Shown in pieces: positions 1-7,144 of a DNA stretch of 64,000 bases. Every line of letters starts with the position of its first letter. Within the stretch, counting starts at the first letter, position 1. The translations under genes were made by a program, and so were the position numbers. The DNA is from Roseivirga echinicomitans (GTDB lineage Bacteria > Bacteroidota > Bacteroidia > Cytophagales > Cyclobacteriaceae). The notes beneath the pieces are model-generated. The model saw only the letters and a list, made by a program, of their open reading frames with translations, was not told where the DNA came from and made no database searches. Location of the stretch: the NCBI RefSeq assembly GCF_001592935.1, contig NZ_LRDB01000004.1:124001-188000 (forward strand), given 5' to 3'.

Positions 1-372
1 ACCCGCGCTTATAGCTCTTCCAGCAATAAGGTGGAAGGAGTTTCTCGATATGGCAGCACAATCAAGACTTTCGAACAACTGGTTGAAGCGCAGTTTTTAC
101 ATCGTAAATCGCCAACGGAATATGCTGAATTACTCAATGTTTCACTAAAACACTTAAACCGAATTTGTAATCAAGTTTTGGGAATCTCCGTCAGTCAAGT
201 GATTACGGGGCGCGTACTGCTGGAGTCCAAGCGCTTATTGATGATCAAGGATTTGAGTATTGCTGAAATCGCAAATAGGTTGGGTTATAACGACTATTCC
301 TACTTCTCGAGACTGTTCAAAAAGAACACGGGTCAGACCCCTCAAGAGTTTAGGAAGAGTTATATTATTTAA
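1..372 (+). CDS. AraC-family transcriptional regulator, C-terminal part (truncated by window edge)
   Basis: The reading frame is open from base 1, so the start lies outside the window. What is visible is the C-terminal two-helix-turn-helix DNA-binding domain of AraC/XylS regulators. The first HTH covers AELLNVSLKHLNRICNQVLG. The second covers IAEIANRLGYNDYSYFSRLF and ends in the family signature KKNTGQTPQEFRK. The N-terminal effector or cupin part is not visible, so the inducer cannot be guessed. The gene is followed after 15 bases by a convergent lipoprotein gene. A GTG at 31 is an internal codon and not a likely start, because homologous-looking sequence continues upstream of it. The family call is very safe; the biological role is unknown. 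Confidence 0.9.
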   Translation, partial: TRAYSSSSNKVEGVSRYGSTIKTFEQLVEAQFLHRKSPTEYAELLNVSLKHLNRICNQVLGISVSQVITGRVLLESKRLLMIKDLSIAEIANRLGYNDYSYFSRLFKKNTGQTPQEFRKSYII

Positions 373-387
373 GGGATGAAGGTTAAA

Positions 388-1164
388 TTATTCTATTCTC
401 GCACTTTGTAAAGTAAACTCGGGGGTTTCTACAACGTTGCTGCGGTGCAATGCCCTGTCTTGAATTTGGAAAACTATCTTAATTGTGTCAGTTCTAAAAA
501 CAGGAAGAAAAAGCCCTGATTTCATATCGTACTTAATTACTCCTTCAATGGGGCCAGCGTTTTTAGATACTGCTGAGCATGGATCATCTTCATTTGAAAG
601 GCATGGGATTCGACTATCGAAAGGAATTTCTCCACACAAGGTAATTCCATTGGCCGATTCTGGTATTCTTCGAAAATTCAACTCTTCATATGTACCGTTC
701 TTTTTTACAAAAAAATCAATAAAGAAATTGAAACGGTCTTCATTCAATTCTATTCTTAGGGTATCTGTAACGGTACCATTACCATTCAAATCAAGGCCAT
801 TGTCTCCTTCTCCAGCTTCTCTAATGTAATCTACGCAGGTAAAGGGAGGGTCTTCTGGCCTTTCACCAAACTTTACGATCTCTCCATTGGGGTAAGTGAC
901 AAAGTCATAATCGGGCCCAGTATCTCCTCCATCAATGCCGATGTCGCCATCACCATCTGAAATATTGAATGACAAACTCAGTTGGCCAGTTCTAATTTCA
1001 ACGCCAGCAGAACCAATCACTTCAACTATTTCTTTGAACTCTACCTTATTAAAGCCAATTGAAGGCTCTAAGGGTAAATCTGGGGGGCGATTACAGGCCA
1101 GTACAAGCCCAAATAGCGTAATTGAAAGAATGATTTTATAATGTTTTTGAAAACTTAACTCCAT
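388..1164 (-). CDS. predicted lipoprotein, unknown function
   Basis: The 258-residue product begins with a short charged N-terminus, a hydrophobic stretch and a lipobox ending LVLAC near residue 24, so it should be a lipid-anchored envelope protein. Two acidic Gly/Asp-rich stretches, around SDGDGDIGIDGGDTGPDYD and GEGDNGLDLNGNGTVTD, look like calcium-binding-type loops in a beta-rich exported domain; that is inference. I recognise no enzyme motif. The gene converges with the AraC regulator and is divergent from the LuxE-like gene, with 72 bases between their starts, so those two promoters share that gap. Similar single-copy lipoproteins are common in Bacteroidota, but I cannot give a family name. 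Confidence 0.75.
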   Translation of the reverse strand: MELSFQKHYKIILSITLFGLVLACNRPPDLPLEPSIGFNKVEFKEIVEVIGSAGVEIRTGQLSLSFNISDGDGDIGIDGGDTGPDYDFVTYPNGEIVKFGERPEDPPFTCVDYIREAGEGDNGLDLNGNGTVTDTLRIELNEDRFNFFIDFFVKKNGTYEELNFRRIPESANGITLCGEIPFDSRIPCLSNEDDPCSAVSKNAGPIEGVIKYDMKSGLFLPVFRTDTIKIVFQIQDRALHRSNVVETPEFTLQSARIE

Positions 1165-1236
1165 CAGCTTTTATAACTCAATACAATTATAAGCATATTT
1201 GCCCTAATGCTCTATTAAGGGCCGATTGATTAACGA

Positions 1237-2226
1237 ATGGATGCTGTGAAAAGTTTATATGAGCAAGTTTTTTCTGTCGATGAAAACTCATTTGAAGCAT
1301 TGGCCTTGGATATTTTCAGGGCTCAGCACGAAATGAATTCTATTTATCGGGATTTTGTGAATCACTTGGGCGTATCTCCTGAGTTGGTCACTAAGCTTGA
1401 GCAAGTCCCTTTTCTCCCCATTGAGTTTTTCAAAACGCATACGATTAAATCAGGCGATTGGCAATCTGATGTTTGCTATGAAAGTAGTGGGACTACGGGC
1501 CAAATCACCAGTAAACATTGGGTGGCCGATGAAGAATTTTATTTGAAAATAGCTGAACAGATTTTCGCTAAAACCTATGGTGACGTAAAGAATTATACGG
1601 TTTTGGCCTTGCTTCCTTCTTATTTAGAAAGGAGTAATTCTAGCCTTGTAGCGATGGCCAACAGGTTTATTCAAATTTCAAAAGACCCATCTTCTGGCTT
1701 CTTCCTTAATAATTCACAAGAACTTTATGACACACTTCTAAAATGTAAAGCCGAAGGTAGAAAGACGATTTTGTTGGGTGTCACTTTCGGCTTGCTTGAT
1801 TTCGTTGAGCAGTTTCAAATGGATTTCCCTGAACTGATAGTGATGGAAACAGGTGGAATGAAGGGCAGGAGGGAAGAGCTGGTTAGAGACGAGGTGCATG
1901 AATTTTTGAAAGCAGGGTTTGGCGTGGAGAATATCCATTCAGAATATGGAATGACTGAGTTGCTATCGCAAGGCTATTCACAAGGAAAAGGGATTTTTCG
2001 TTGCGGTTACACCATGAGAATTCTAACGAGGGACATTAATGACCCGCTTACGGTAACGAATCAAGTGCGCAGTGGTGGTATTAATATTATCGATTTGGCT
2101 AATCTACACAGTTGTTCCTTTATCGAAACCAAGGATTTGGGCAAGGTATATTCAGATGGTACATTCGAGGTGCTTGGAAGGCTCGACAATTCGGATGTTC
2201 GAGGTTGTAATCTAATGGTGGGTTGA
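1237..2226 (+). CDS. LuxE-like acyl-protein synthetase / AMP-forming ligase-like protein
   Basis: The 329-residue protein resembles the acyl-protein synthetase (LuxE) family, related to phenylacetate-CoA ligases. Family members activate a carboxylic acid with ATP and pass it to a protein thiol. Visible motifs are PIEFFK at about residues 61-66 and the nucleotide loop SSGTTG at 83-88. Further on come ETGGMKGR, SEYGMTEL and a C-terminal LGRLDNSDVRGCNLMV stretch, which matches the adenylate-binding GR.D region. No luxC reductase, luxD or luciferase genes are nearby, so bioluminescence is not indicated. Stand-alone LuxE domains in Bacteroidota are usually tied to lipid or O-antigen-like biosynthesis, but here the gene stands alone. 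The start ATG gives a full-length family member. Substrate unknown. Confidence 0.8.
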   Translation: MDAVKSLYEQVFSVDENSFEALALDIFRAQHEMNSIYRDFVNHLGVSPELVTKLEQVPFLPIEFFKTHTIKSGDWQSDVCYESSGTTGQITSKHWVADEEFYLKIAEQIFAKTYGDVKNYTVLALLPSYLERSNSSLVAMANRFIQISKDPSSGFFLNNSQELYDTLLKCKAEGRKTILLGVTFGLLDFVEQFQMDFPELIVMETGGMKGRREELVRDEVHEFLKAGFGVENIHSEYGMTELLSQGYSQGKGIFRCGYTMRILTRDINDPLTVTNQVRSGGINIIDLANLHSCSFIETKDLGKVYSDGTFEVLGRLDNSDVRGCNLMVG

Positions 2227-2273
2227 AATATTATCTACTTCAACCCGTTCTGATTGAAAATTGAGATTTTACT

Positions 2274-2302
2274 ATTGAAACCATAATAAATTTTTAAATT
2301 TG
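2274..2302 (+). promoter_or_regulatory. Bacteroidota-type promoter of the small lipoprotein gene
   Basis: A perfect -7 element TAAATTTG (TAnnTTTG) lies at 2295-2302. A near -33 element ATTG lies at 2274-2277, 17 bases upstream. Transcription would start near 2307 and give a leader of about 13 bases before the ATG at 2320. The promoter supports the reality of the 45-codon gene that follows. Confidence 0.6.
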
Positions 2303-2319
2303 CTATTCAAAATTGAGTG

Positions 2320-2457
2320 ATGAAGAGATTTAAGTTAGTAGCCCTTTTGTTAGCAGTTGTGATTCTTGGCGTTTCGTCTTGTACCCAAGCTGCGTGCCCT
2401 GCCTATACTAAGGCAGATATGGAGTATCAAAAGGACGTGAAGAAAGCCCGTTTCTAA
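2320..2457 (+). CDS. 45-residue predicted lipoprotein
   Basis: This short gene starts with ATG at 2320 and ends with TAA at 2455-2457. Translation gives a basic N-terminus (MKRFK), a hydrophobic core and a lipobox ending VSSC near residue 21. The mature peptide is only about 25 residues and starts CTQAACPAYTKADMEYQK. It ends with a basic tail KKARF. Its own TAnnTTTG promoter lies 18 bases upstream, and its stop abuts the stop of the convergent regulator gene at 2458 without a gap. A second Cys (in ACPAY) follows the lipidated one by five residues. Function unknown. The coherent signal peptide and the promoter make it a likely real gene. Confidence 0.75.
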   Translation: MKRFKLVALLLAVVILGVSSCTQAACPAYTKADMEYQKDVKKARF

Positions 2458-3612
2458 TTATACAAGGTACTTCTTTACATCTTCGGCACCAATCACATCA
2501 CCAGCCATAATGATCAATCGTTCGGTTACGTTGCGTAATTCACGAATGTTCCCTGACCAATCGTATTTTTGAAGTTCTTCAATCGCGCTGTCGTCAATCG
2601 CCTTCTTTTTGTTGCCGTATTCGTTGGCAATGTCTTGCAGAAATTTATCTACCAAAAGCGGAATGTCTTCTTTTCTATCTTTCAAGGCAGGTACAGCAAT
2701 AAGAATTACGCCCAATCTGTGATACAAATCTTCACGAAAACGACCTTCAGCAATTTCCTTTTTTAAGTCTTTATTGGTGGCCGCCAATACACGAACATTC
2801 ACGTTGATGTCTTTGTCGCCACCCACTCGGTTAATCTTGTGTTCTTGCAAGGCACGTAATACTTTGGCCTGTGCCGAAAGGCTCATGTCTCCAATTTCAT
2901 CCAAGAAAAGTGTTCCGTCATTGGCTTGTTCAAATTTACCAATGCGCTGTTTGATAGCAGAAGTAAACGATCCTTTTTCGTGTCCAAATAATTCACTTTC
3001 AATGAGTTCAGAAGGAATTGCAGCGCAGTTGACTTCTACAAATGGCGCTTTTGCACGATTGCTTCTTTCATGAACTCCATGAGCGACCAATTCCTTACCC
3101 GTTCCATTTGGGCCAGTAATCAAAACGCGGGCATCGGTAGGGCCTACCTTGTCCATCATTTCAATAATGTCTTTCAAAGCGGCAGATTCACCCACCATCT
3201 CATACTTTTTGGAAAGTCGCTTTTTGAGGGTTTTGGTTTCCGTAACTAAAGATGATTTCTCTAGCGCATTTTTCACCGTAAGCAAAAGTCGGTTTAAATC
3301 TGGCGGCTTCGGTACAAAGTCAAAAGCACCCATTTTCGTAGCGTCCACAGCTGTTTCTATGGTGCCATGTGCCGAGATCATGATGAACTGGGTGTCGATG
3401 CCTGCCATCTGAACGCGCTCCAAAAGCTCAATTCCGTCCATTTTAGGCATTTTAACATCGCAAAGGGCAATGTCGTATTTGTCGGCAATAAGTTTCTCTA
3501 AACCTTCCTGGCCGTCTTTGGCTTCATCGATAGTGTAGTTTTCGTATTCAAGAATTTCGCGCAAGGTGCTGCGGATACTTTGTTCGTCATCGATGATTAG
3601 AATTTTTGCCAT
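2458..3612 (-). CDS. NtrC-type sigma-54 response regulator without a DNA-binding domain
   Basis: The 384-residue protein has a receiver domain (about 1-120) with acidic pocket DD at 8-9, phospho-acceptor Asp52 (CDVKMPKMDG) and Lys102. A sigma-54 activator AAA+ domain follows (about 135-384). Walker A is GPNGTGKE near 167-174, Walker B is TLFLDEIGD near 234-242, and the arginine-finger region is FREDLYHRL near 292-300. The sigma-54 contact loop reads GSFTSA (214-219) instead of the usual GAFTGA. The protein ends right after the AAA+ lid (NIRELRNVTERLI) and lacks the Fis-type C-terminal HTH, so it may activate from solution or through a partner. No sensor kinase is adjacent. The start ATG fits the usual receiver N-terminus. 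Confidence 0.93.
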   Translation of the reverse strand: MAKILIIDDEQSIRSTLREILEYENYTIDEAKDGQEGLEKLIADKYDIALCDVKMPKMDGIELLERVQMAGIDTQFIMISAHGTIETAVDATKMGAFDFVPKPPDLNRLLLTVKNALEKSSLVTETKTLKKRLSKKYEMVGESAALKDIIEMMDKVGPTDARVLITGPNGTGKELVAHGVHERSNRAKAPFVEVNCAAIPSELIESELFGHEKGSFTSAIKQRIGKFEQANDGTLFLDEIGDMSLSAQAKVLRALQEHKINRVGGDKDINVNVRVLAATNKDLKKEIAEGRFREDLYHRLGVILIAVPALKDRKEDIPLLVDKFLQDIANEYGNKKKAIDDSAIEELQKYDWSGNIRELRNVTERLIIMAGDVIGAEDVKKYLV

Positions 3613-3747
3613 TTTCTGATGGGTTAGTGTTTTGGAAAAATTAGATTGACATTCTTCGTGCCAACAATAAGCGAAATTAATGTTTCTGCTTAGAACTCAA
3701 ATGGAATTATATGCGGATTGCTAATATAAACCCAAAGAGAAAAAAAA

Positions 3748-4078
3748 GATACAAGCCGATAAGCCGGGTTCTGTTCCTCAACTAGGTCAAGGCCCTTATC
3801 ATTTATCTAGCCCCGTCATTACTGGCGGGATCCATCTGCCTACCCTCCTGCATTGGGCGGGAACCCTCAAAAGCAGGTATATGTGACATTTCACCGCATA
3901 GAGTTTACCTGGTTTCACTACAGCATTACCTGTACATACTTTCTGTTGCACTTGTCCTCTCCGCTTTCGCTAAAGCTAAGGCGGATGACGGCCGTTAGCC
4001 GCTATGCTTCCCTATGGTGCCCGGACTTTCCTCTCCGATTTTGATTACTCTAGTCGCAGCGATAAGGTGGCTTGTATC
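3748..4078 (-). ncRNA. rnpB: RNase P RNA (class A)
   Basis: On the minus strand the conserved 5' core reads GGAGAGGAAAGTCCGGGC and the 3' end reads ACAGAACCCGGCTTATCGGC, both hallmarks of bacterial RNase P RNA. The ends GATACAAGCC and GGCTTGTATC pair to form helix P1 and fix the boundaries at 4078 and 3748. The RNA is the catalytic subunit that trims the 5' leader of tRNA precursors. A run of seven T on the minus strand (3741-3747) directly after P1 should end transcription. An open reading frame can be read across it on the plus strand, but that is an artefact. Confidence 0.97.
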
Positions 4079-4083
4079 GGGGG

Positions 4084-4091
4084 CAAAGGTA
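4084..4091 (-). promoter_or_regulatory. -7 promoter element of rnpB
   Basis: On the minus strand the sequence TACCTTTG matches the Bacteroidota -7 consensus TAnnTTTG exactly. It ends six bases before the first base of P1, which places the transcription start at or next to the mature 5' end of RNase P RNA. I see no clear TTTG -33 element at 19 bases. Confidence 0.6.
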
Positions 4092-4114
4092 GGGAAGTAT
4101 TGCGAATAGACCTT

Positions 4115-4981
4115 TTAATGGTTGATAAACAATTCGGTTAAATCCATGGTGTAAGCTTCTGCATCGCCTACCGCAACAAAGGCTTGAGTGCTACAGTTTT
4201 GGGGCTTGAGTTCTATTGTTTTGTTCGTCCCTTCGCTACTTATTCTGAATTTACCACCCGTCATTTGGCCAACTCCTGATTTAAAACAATTGGAATTGTA
4301 AGTGACTTGGGTAAACGAATTGCTTTCAAAACTCACATTATTTCTATTCAAACCTGATTTTTGAAATTCAGTAACAAAGTAAAATTCGGTTTCAGTGATA
4401 TCTGTAAAGTCCCATGTAGTGTTTCTTTCAGAACTGTAAGTATAAGAGCTGAGGTCATCGAAGGTTAAAATGCCATCATCAACTGTTGATTGAATTTCAG
4501 CATATTGCCTGTGCGTATCTCTGTTGTTTGTTATTGTTCTATTGCCTGATACGAGTACACTTTCGTATTGATAGTTTTCTAGTGTGATTTCTACTCTTCC
4601 AAAAACATTTTCTTTTCGTTCAAAGAGGTTAGCGGTCACTTTGCCAGCCTTAAACCTGCCCATTTCATCCCTACAGCCTGCGCCAAAATCGATAATCACT
4701 TGGGTGTTGTTATTGGTGGTAGTTTTTACTGCACAACGGGTTCTGAATTCGTAAGGGTTGTTTAATTCATGGGTTTGGGTTCCTGCAGCTACACCACGAG
4801 TGAGCGTGAAATTGAAGAGCTGAGAGAGTACCATTTTCTCAATATCATCATCAATAAACTCGGCAATAATTTCTGTGACTACTTCTGAATCATATTTTGG
4901 AGAGGGGAGCTCTTCTGGATCTTGGCGACATGATATGCAGGACATAGAGAGTAGAAGCAAGCCGTATTTCAGAGTTTTCAT
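4115..4981 (-). CDS. predicted lipoprotein, unknown function
   Basis: The 288-residue product has a signal peptide with a lipobox-like end CISC (residues 15-18, with another Cys before it) and then an exported domain. The mature part is rich in Thr, Asn and alternating hydrophobic residues, with four further Cys, as expected for a beta-rich envelope lipoprotein. I recognise no family or catalytic motif. It lies immediately upstream of rnpB on the same strand. It is divergent from the ABC transporter operon, with a 224-base gap between their starts. Confidence is high that it is a gene and nil about its function. Confidence 0.72.
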   Translation of the reverse strand: MKTLKYGLLLLSMSCISCRQDPEELPSPKYDSEVVTEIIAEFIDDDIEKMVLSQLFNFTLTRGVAAGTQTHELNNPYEFRTRCAVKTTTNNNTQVIIDFGAGCRDEMGRFKAGKVTANLFERKENVFGRVEITLENYQYESVLVSGNRTITNNRDTHRQYAEIQSTVDDGILTFDDLSSYTYSSERNTTWDFTDITETEFYFVTEFQKSGLNRNNVSFESNSFTQVTYNSNCFKSGVGQMTGGKFRISSEGTNKTIELKPQNCSTQAFVAVGDAEAYTMDLTELFINH

Positions 4982-5094
4982 GATGGTTTATTAAGGCTGA
5001 TGGTTAAATAACTCATATTCTAACGAATATATTACGCTACGCTTGAATTATTTAAATCAATGCGTAAGTGTATAGAATTGACTTTTTGGAAGTT

Positions 5095-5125
5095 CATAGT
5101 AGACTTTATGACTTTAATAGTTTTG
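5095..5125 (+). promoter_or_regulatory. Bacteroidota-type promoter of the ABC transporter operon
   Basis: TTTG at 5095-5098 and TAGTTTTG at 5118-5125 are separated by exactly 19 bases, a full match to the TTTG-N19-TAnnTTTG form. The expected start is near 5130, giving a leader of about 75 bases that carries the palindrome at 5177-5200. A weaker second set, GTTG at 5144-5147 and TATTATTG at 5165-5172, would start transcription right at the palindrome. Confidence 0.65.
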
Positions 5126-5176
5126 AAAATATTTTGAGTTTCTGTTGCGAAGAAGATTTTTTTCTATTATTGTTGC

Positions 5177-5200
5177 AGTGTACTAGTTATCTAATACACT
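5177..5200 (+). promoter_or_regulatory. palindromic operator candidate for the GntR/YtrA regulator
   Basis: The 24 bases AGTGTAcTAG-TTAT-CTAaTACACT form an inverted repeat with 9 of 10 arm positions paired. It ends five bases before the ATG of the ABC ATPase gene. YtrA-type GntR repressors encoded in the same operon as an ABC transporter typically bind such a site at their own promoter (established for the family). That this GntR binds here is inference. The site also occupies the position where a ribosome binding site would lie. Confidence 0.6.
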
Positions 5201-5205
5201 AAAAT

Positions 5206-6042
5206 ATGATCTCAGTTAAGAACTTATCATTTCATTACGCCAAGAAAAAGGAGCTATTTCATGAACTCAATCTTGAGTTGGGTCAAGGGAATATTGTTGG
5301 CTTATTGGGGAAGAATGGGGCGGGCAAAACAAGTCTCATTAAAATACTCACGGGTTTGCTTTACCCCAAAGCTGGTGAATGTCAAATGCTAGGGGAGACT
5401 CCTTCAAAGCGTAGTCCTCAGTTTTTAGGCAATGTTTATTTTCTGCCCGAAGAAATTGAAGAGTCTAACCTTCGAATGGACAAGCATGTGGCCCTTTATG
5501 CACCATTCTATCCCAAGTTCGATCATGAGGCATTTGCTTCAAACATGACCAGCTTCGGGATCGATCCATCCGAGAACCTTAAAAACTTATCCTACGGCCA
5601 GAAAAAACAGTTCTACATTTCATTCGGTCTAGCTTCTGGCTGTTCGTTGTTGGTATTTGATGAACCCACCAACGGATTGGATATACCTTCGAAAAGCGTA
5701 TTCCGAAAATTGGTGGCCTCAAGCATGACGGATGACAAGCTTATTCTTATTTCTACCCATCAAGTGCGTGATTTGGGGAATCTAATTGACAGGGTTTTAG
5801 TGCTTAATAATGGCGCCATTATTTTCAACAAGAGCACGGAAGACATTTCTAATCAATACGACTTTGTGTCCACCGATACAGTTCCAGATTCTACCCAATG
5901 GCTCTACCATGAAAGGGGCTTAGGCAACGGAAAGGCCATTGTTCAATCACAAGGAAACCTGGAATCAAAAATTGATTTAGAATTACTCTTTTCTGGCATT
6001 GTTGCTCATCCCGAAAAATTCAAAACAACAGCTCATGAATAA
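5206..6042 (+). CDS. ABC transporter ATP-binding protein
   Basis: The 278-residue nucleotide-binding subunit has Walker A GKNGAGKT at 35-42, signature LSYGQ at 128-132, Walker B LLVFDEP at 148-154, a D-loop (GLD) and the switch His185 in STHQ. The signature is LSYGQ rather than LSGGQ, as is common in the drug/lipid-type branch. It is the first gene of a four-gene operon with a permease, a GntR regulator and a membrane-anchored protein. The YtrA-linked context suggests an exporter induced by cell-envelope stress or an antimicrobial (inference). The start at MISVKNLSF fits the family; no Shine-Dalgarno is visible and the operator candidate precedes the ATG. Confidence 0.93.
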   Translation: MISVKNLSFHYAKKKELFHELNLELGQGNIVGLLGKNGAGKTSLIKILTGLLYPKAGECQMLGETPSKRSPQFLGNVYFLPEEIEESNLRMDKHVALYAPFYPKFDHEAFASNMTSFGIDPSENLKNLSYGQKKQFYISFGLASGCSLLVFDEPTNGLDIPSKSVFRKLVASSMTDDKLILISTHQVRDLGNLIDRVLVLNNGAIIFNKSTEDISNQYDFVSTDTVPDSTQWLYHERGLGNGKAIVQSQGNLESKIDLELLFSGIVAHPEKFKTTAHE

Positions 6043-6781
6043 TTCAACGATTAGTCTGCAAAGGTTAAGCAGCTTAGTAAAGCTCACACTTCATCTCAAC
6101 CTAAAACGAATGCTCTATACTGCCTGTATTGGTTTGGGCTTTGCCATATTATTTATAGTGATATACTGGAATATGGATGTTTACTACAATGATATGGTCT
6201 TCAGTCGACATGAATACTTGTTTGTTCTGTCACTCTATATTTCAGGCTTTATTTTCACTGGTAGTTGCTTTATTCGTTTCCGCTCTAAGCAAGGAACTAT
6301 TGACTATTTAATGCTCCCAGCCAGTAATACAGAAAAGTTTATTAGCGAGTTTTTACTTGCCACTTTGGTTTACCCCTTGTTCTTTTTACTAAGCTATTGG
6401 CTGTTTTCAGTTATCGTGAATGGTGTTTTGAATAATATTTCTCAAGCCTTTTTTATGCCTTTTAGTTTCAATATAGCACCCTATGGTTTAGACTTTATGG
6501 TTTACTTTTTCATTCAAACCATATTTCTTTTTGGGGCAGCCTGTTTTCAAAAGATTCCTTTGATGAAAATAGTATTATGGGCTTTATTGGTTGCTGCCAT
6601 TATTGCTTTGTTATTCTATACTGCTTGGTTGAATTTTGATTATTCGAAAGGAACTGATGAACTGGCAATGAATAAAATCTTCTATAGTTCACTGGTCTAT
6701 AACTGGCACTTTTTAACAATTCCAGTTGGCCTAGTTTTCTGGCTGTTGGCATTTTTGAAATTAAAGGAAAAAGAGGCTTAA
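6035..6781 (+). CDS. ABC transporter permease-like membrane protein
   Basis: Starting at ATG 6035 (MNNSTISLQRL), this gives a 248-residue protein that overlaps the ATPase gene by 8 bases. An upstream in-frame start at 5999 exists but would lengthen the overlap and is less likely. About six hydrophobic segments are visible, for example GLGFAILFIVIYW, YLFVLSLYISGFIFTGSCF and VLWALLVAAIIALLFYTAW. The strand order and overlap make it the membrane partner of the ATPase. No substrate-specific motif is recognised. Aromatic-rich helices and small size match ABC-2-like permeases of Bacteroidota. Confidence 0.85.
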   Translation: MNNSTISLQRLSSLVKLTLHLNLKRMLYTACIGLGFAILFIVIYWNMDVYYNDMVFSRHEYLFVLSLYISGFIFTGSCFIRFRSKQGTIDYLMLPASNTEKFISEFLLATLVYPLFFLLSYWLFSVIVNGVLNNISQAFFMPFSFNIAPYGLDFMVYFFIQTIFLFGAACFQKIPLMKIVLWALLVAAIIALLFYTAWLNFDYSKGTDELAMNKIFYSSLVYNWHFLTIPVGLVFWLLAFLKLKEKEA

Positions 6782-6782
6782 G

Positions 6783-7142
6783 ATGGAATTCGAAGATAAC
6801 AAATCCATATTCCTTCAAATAGCTGATATCATGCTTTCTATGATTATCAGGAAGCAATGGAAAGAAAATGAAAGAATTCCTTCTGTACGTGACTTGGCTG
6901 TGGAGTTGGAGGTAAACCCGAATACTGTAATGCGCTCTTATACCCACCTTCAAGAATCTGAGATTATTTATAACAAAAGAGGAGTGGGGTATTTTGTAGA
7001 GAAGAATGGCTGTGCGAAGGCCAAAGGGCTAAAGAAAGCTGAATTTTTGACCCAAGACTTACCGCAAATTTTTGATAAAATGGATGTATTGGACATGTCC
7101 ATGGATGAAATAGTTGAATTGTTTAACAACCGAAAATCATAA
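6783..7142 (+). CDS. GntR-family (YtrA subfamily) transcriptional repressor
   Basis: The 119-residue protein has an N-terminal winged helix with the GntR signature: IPSVRDLAVELEVNPNTVMR followed by YTHLQESEIIYNKRGVGYFV. The short C-terminal part of about 45 residues, without an effector domain, marks the YtrA subfamily, which regulates adjacent ABC transporter operons (known for the family). It lies one base downstream of the permease stop. The palindrome at 5177-5200 is the natural candidate binding site. Its being inside the operon it probably controls implies autoregulation (inference). Confidence 0.92.
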   Translation: MEFEDNKSIFLQIADIMLSMIIRKQWKENERIPSVRDLAVELEVNPNTVMRSYTHLQESEIIYNKRGVGYFVEKNGCAKAKGLKKAEFLTQDLPQIFDKMDVLDMSMDEIVELFNNRKS

Positions 7143-7144
7143 TT

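Noticed and set aside
1237-2226. Bioluminescence operon suggested by the LuxE-like gene
   Set aside because: No luciferase or reductase genes nearby; LuxE-like ligases have many other uses.
3853-4044. 63-codon open frame on the plus strand
   Set aside because: It lies inside rnpB on the opposite strand and has no protein features.
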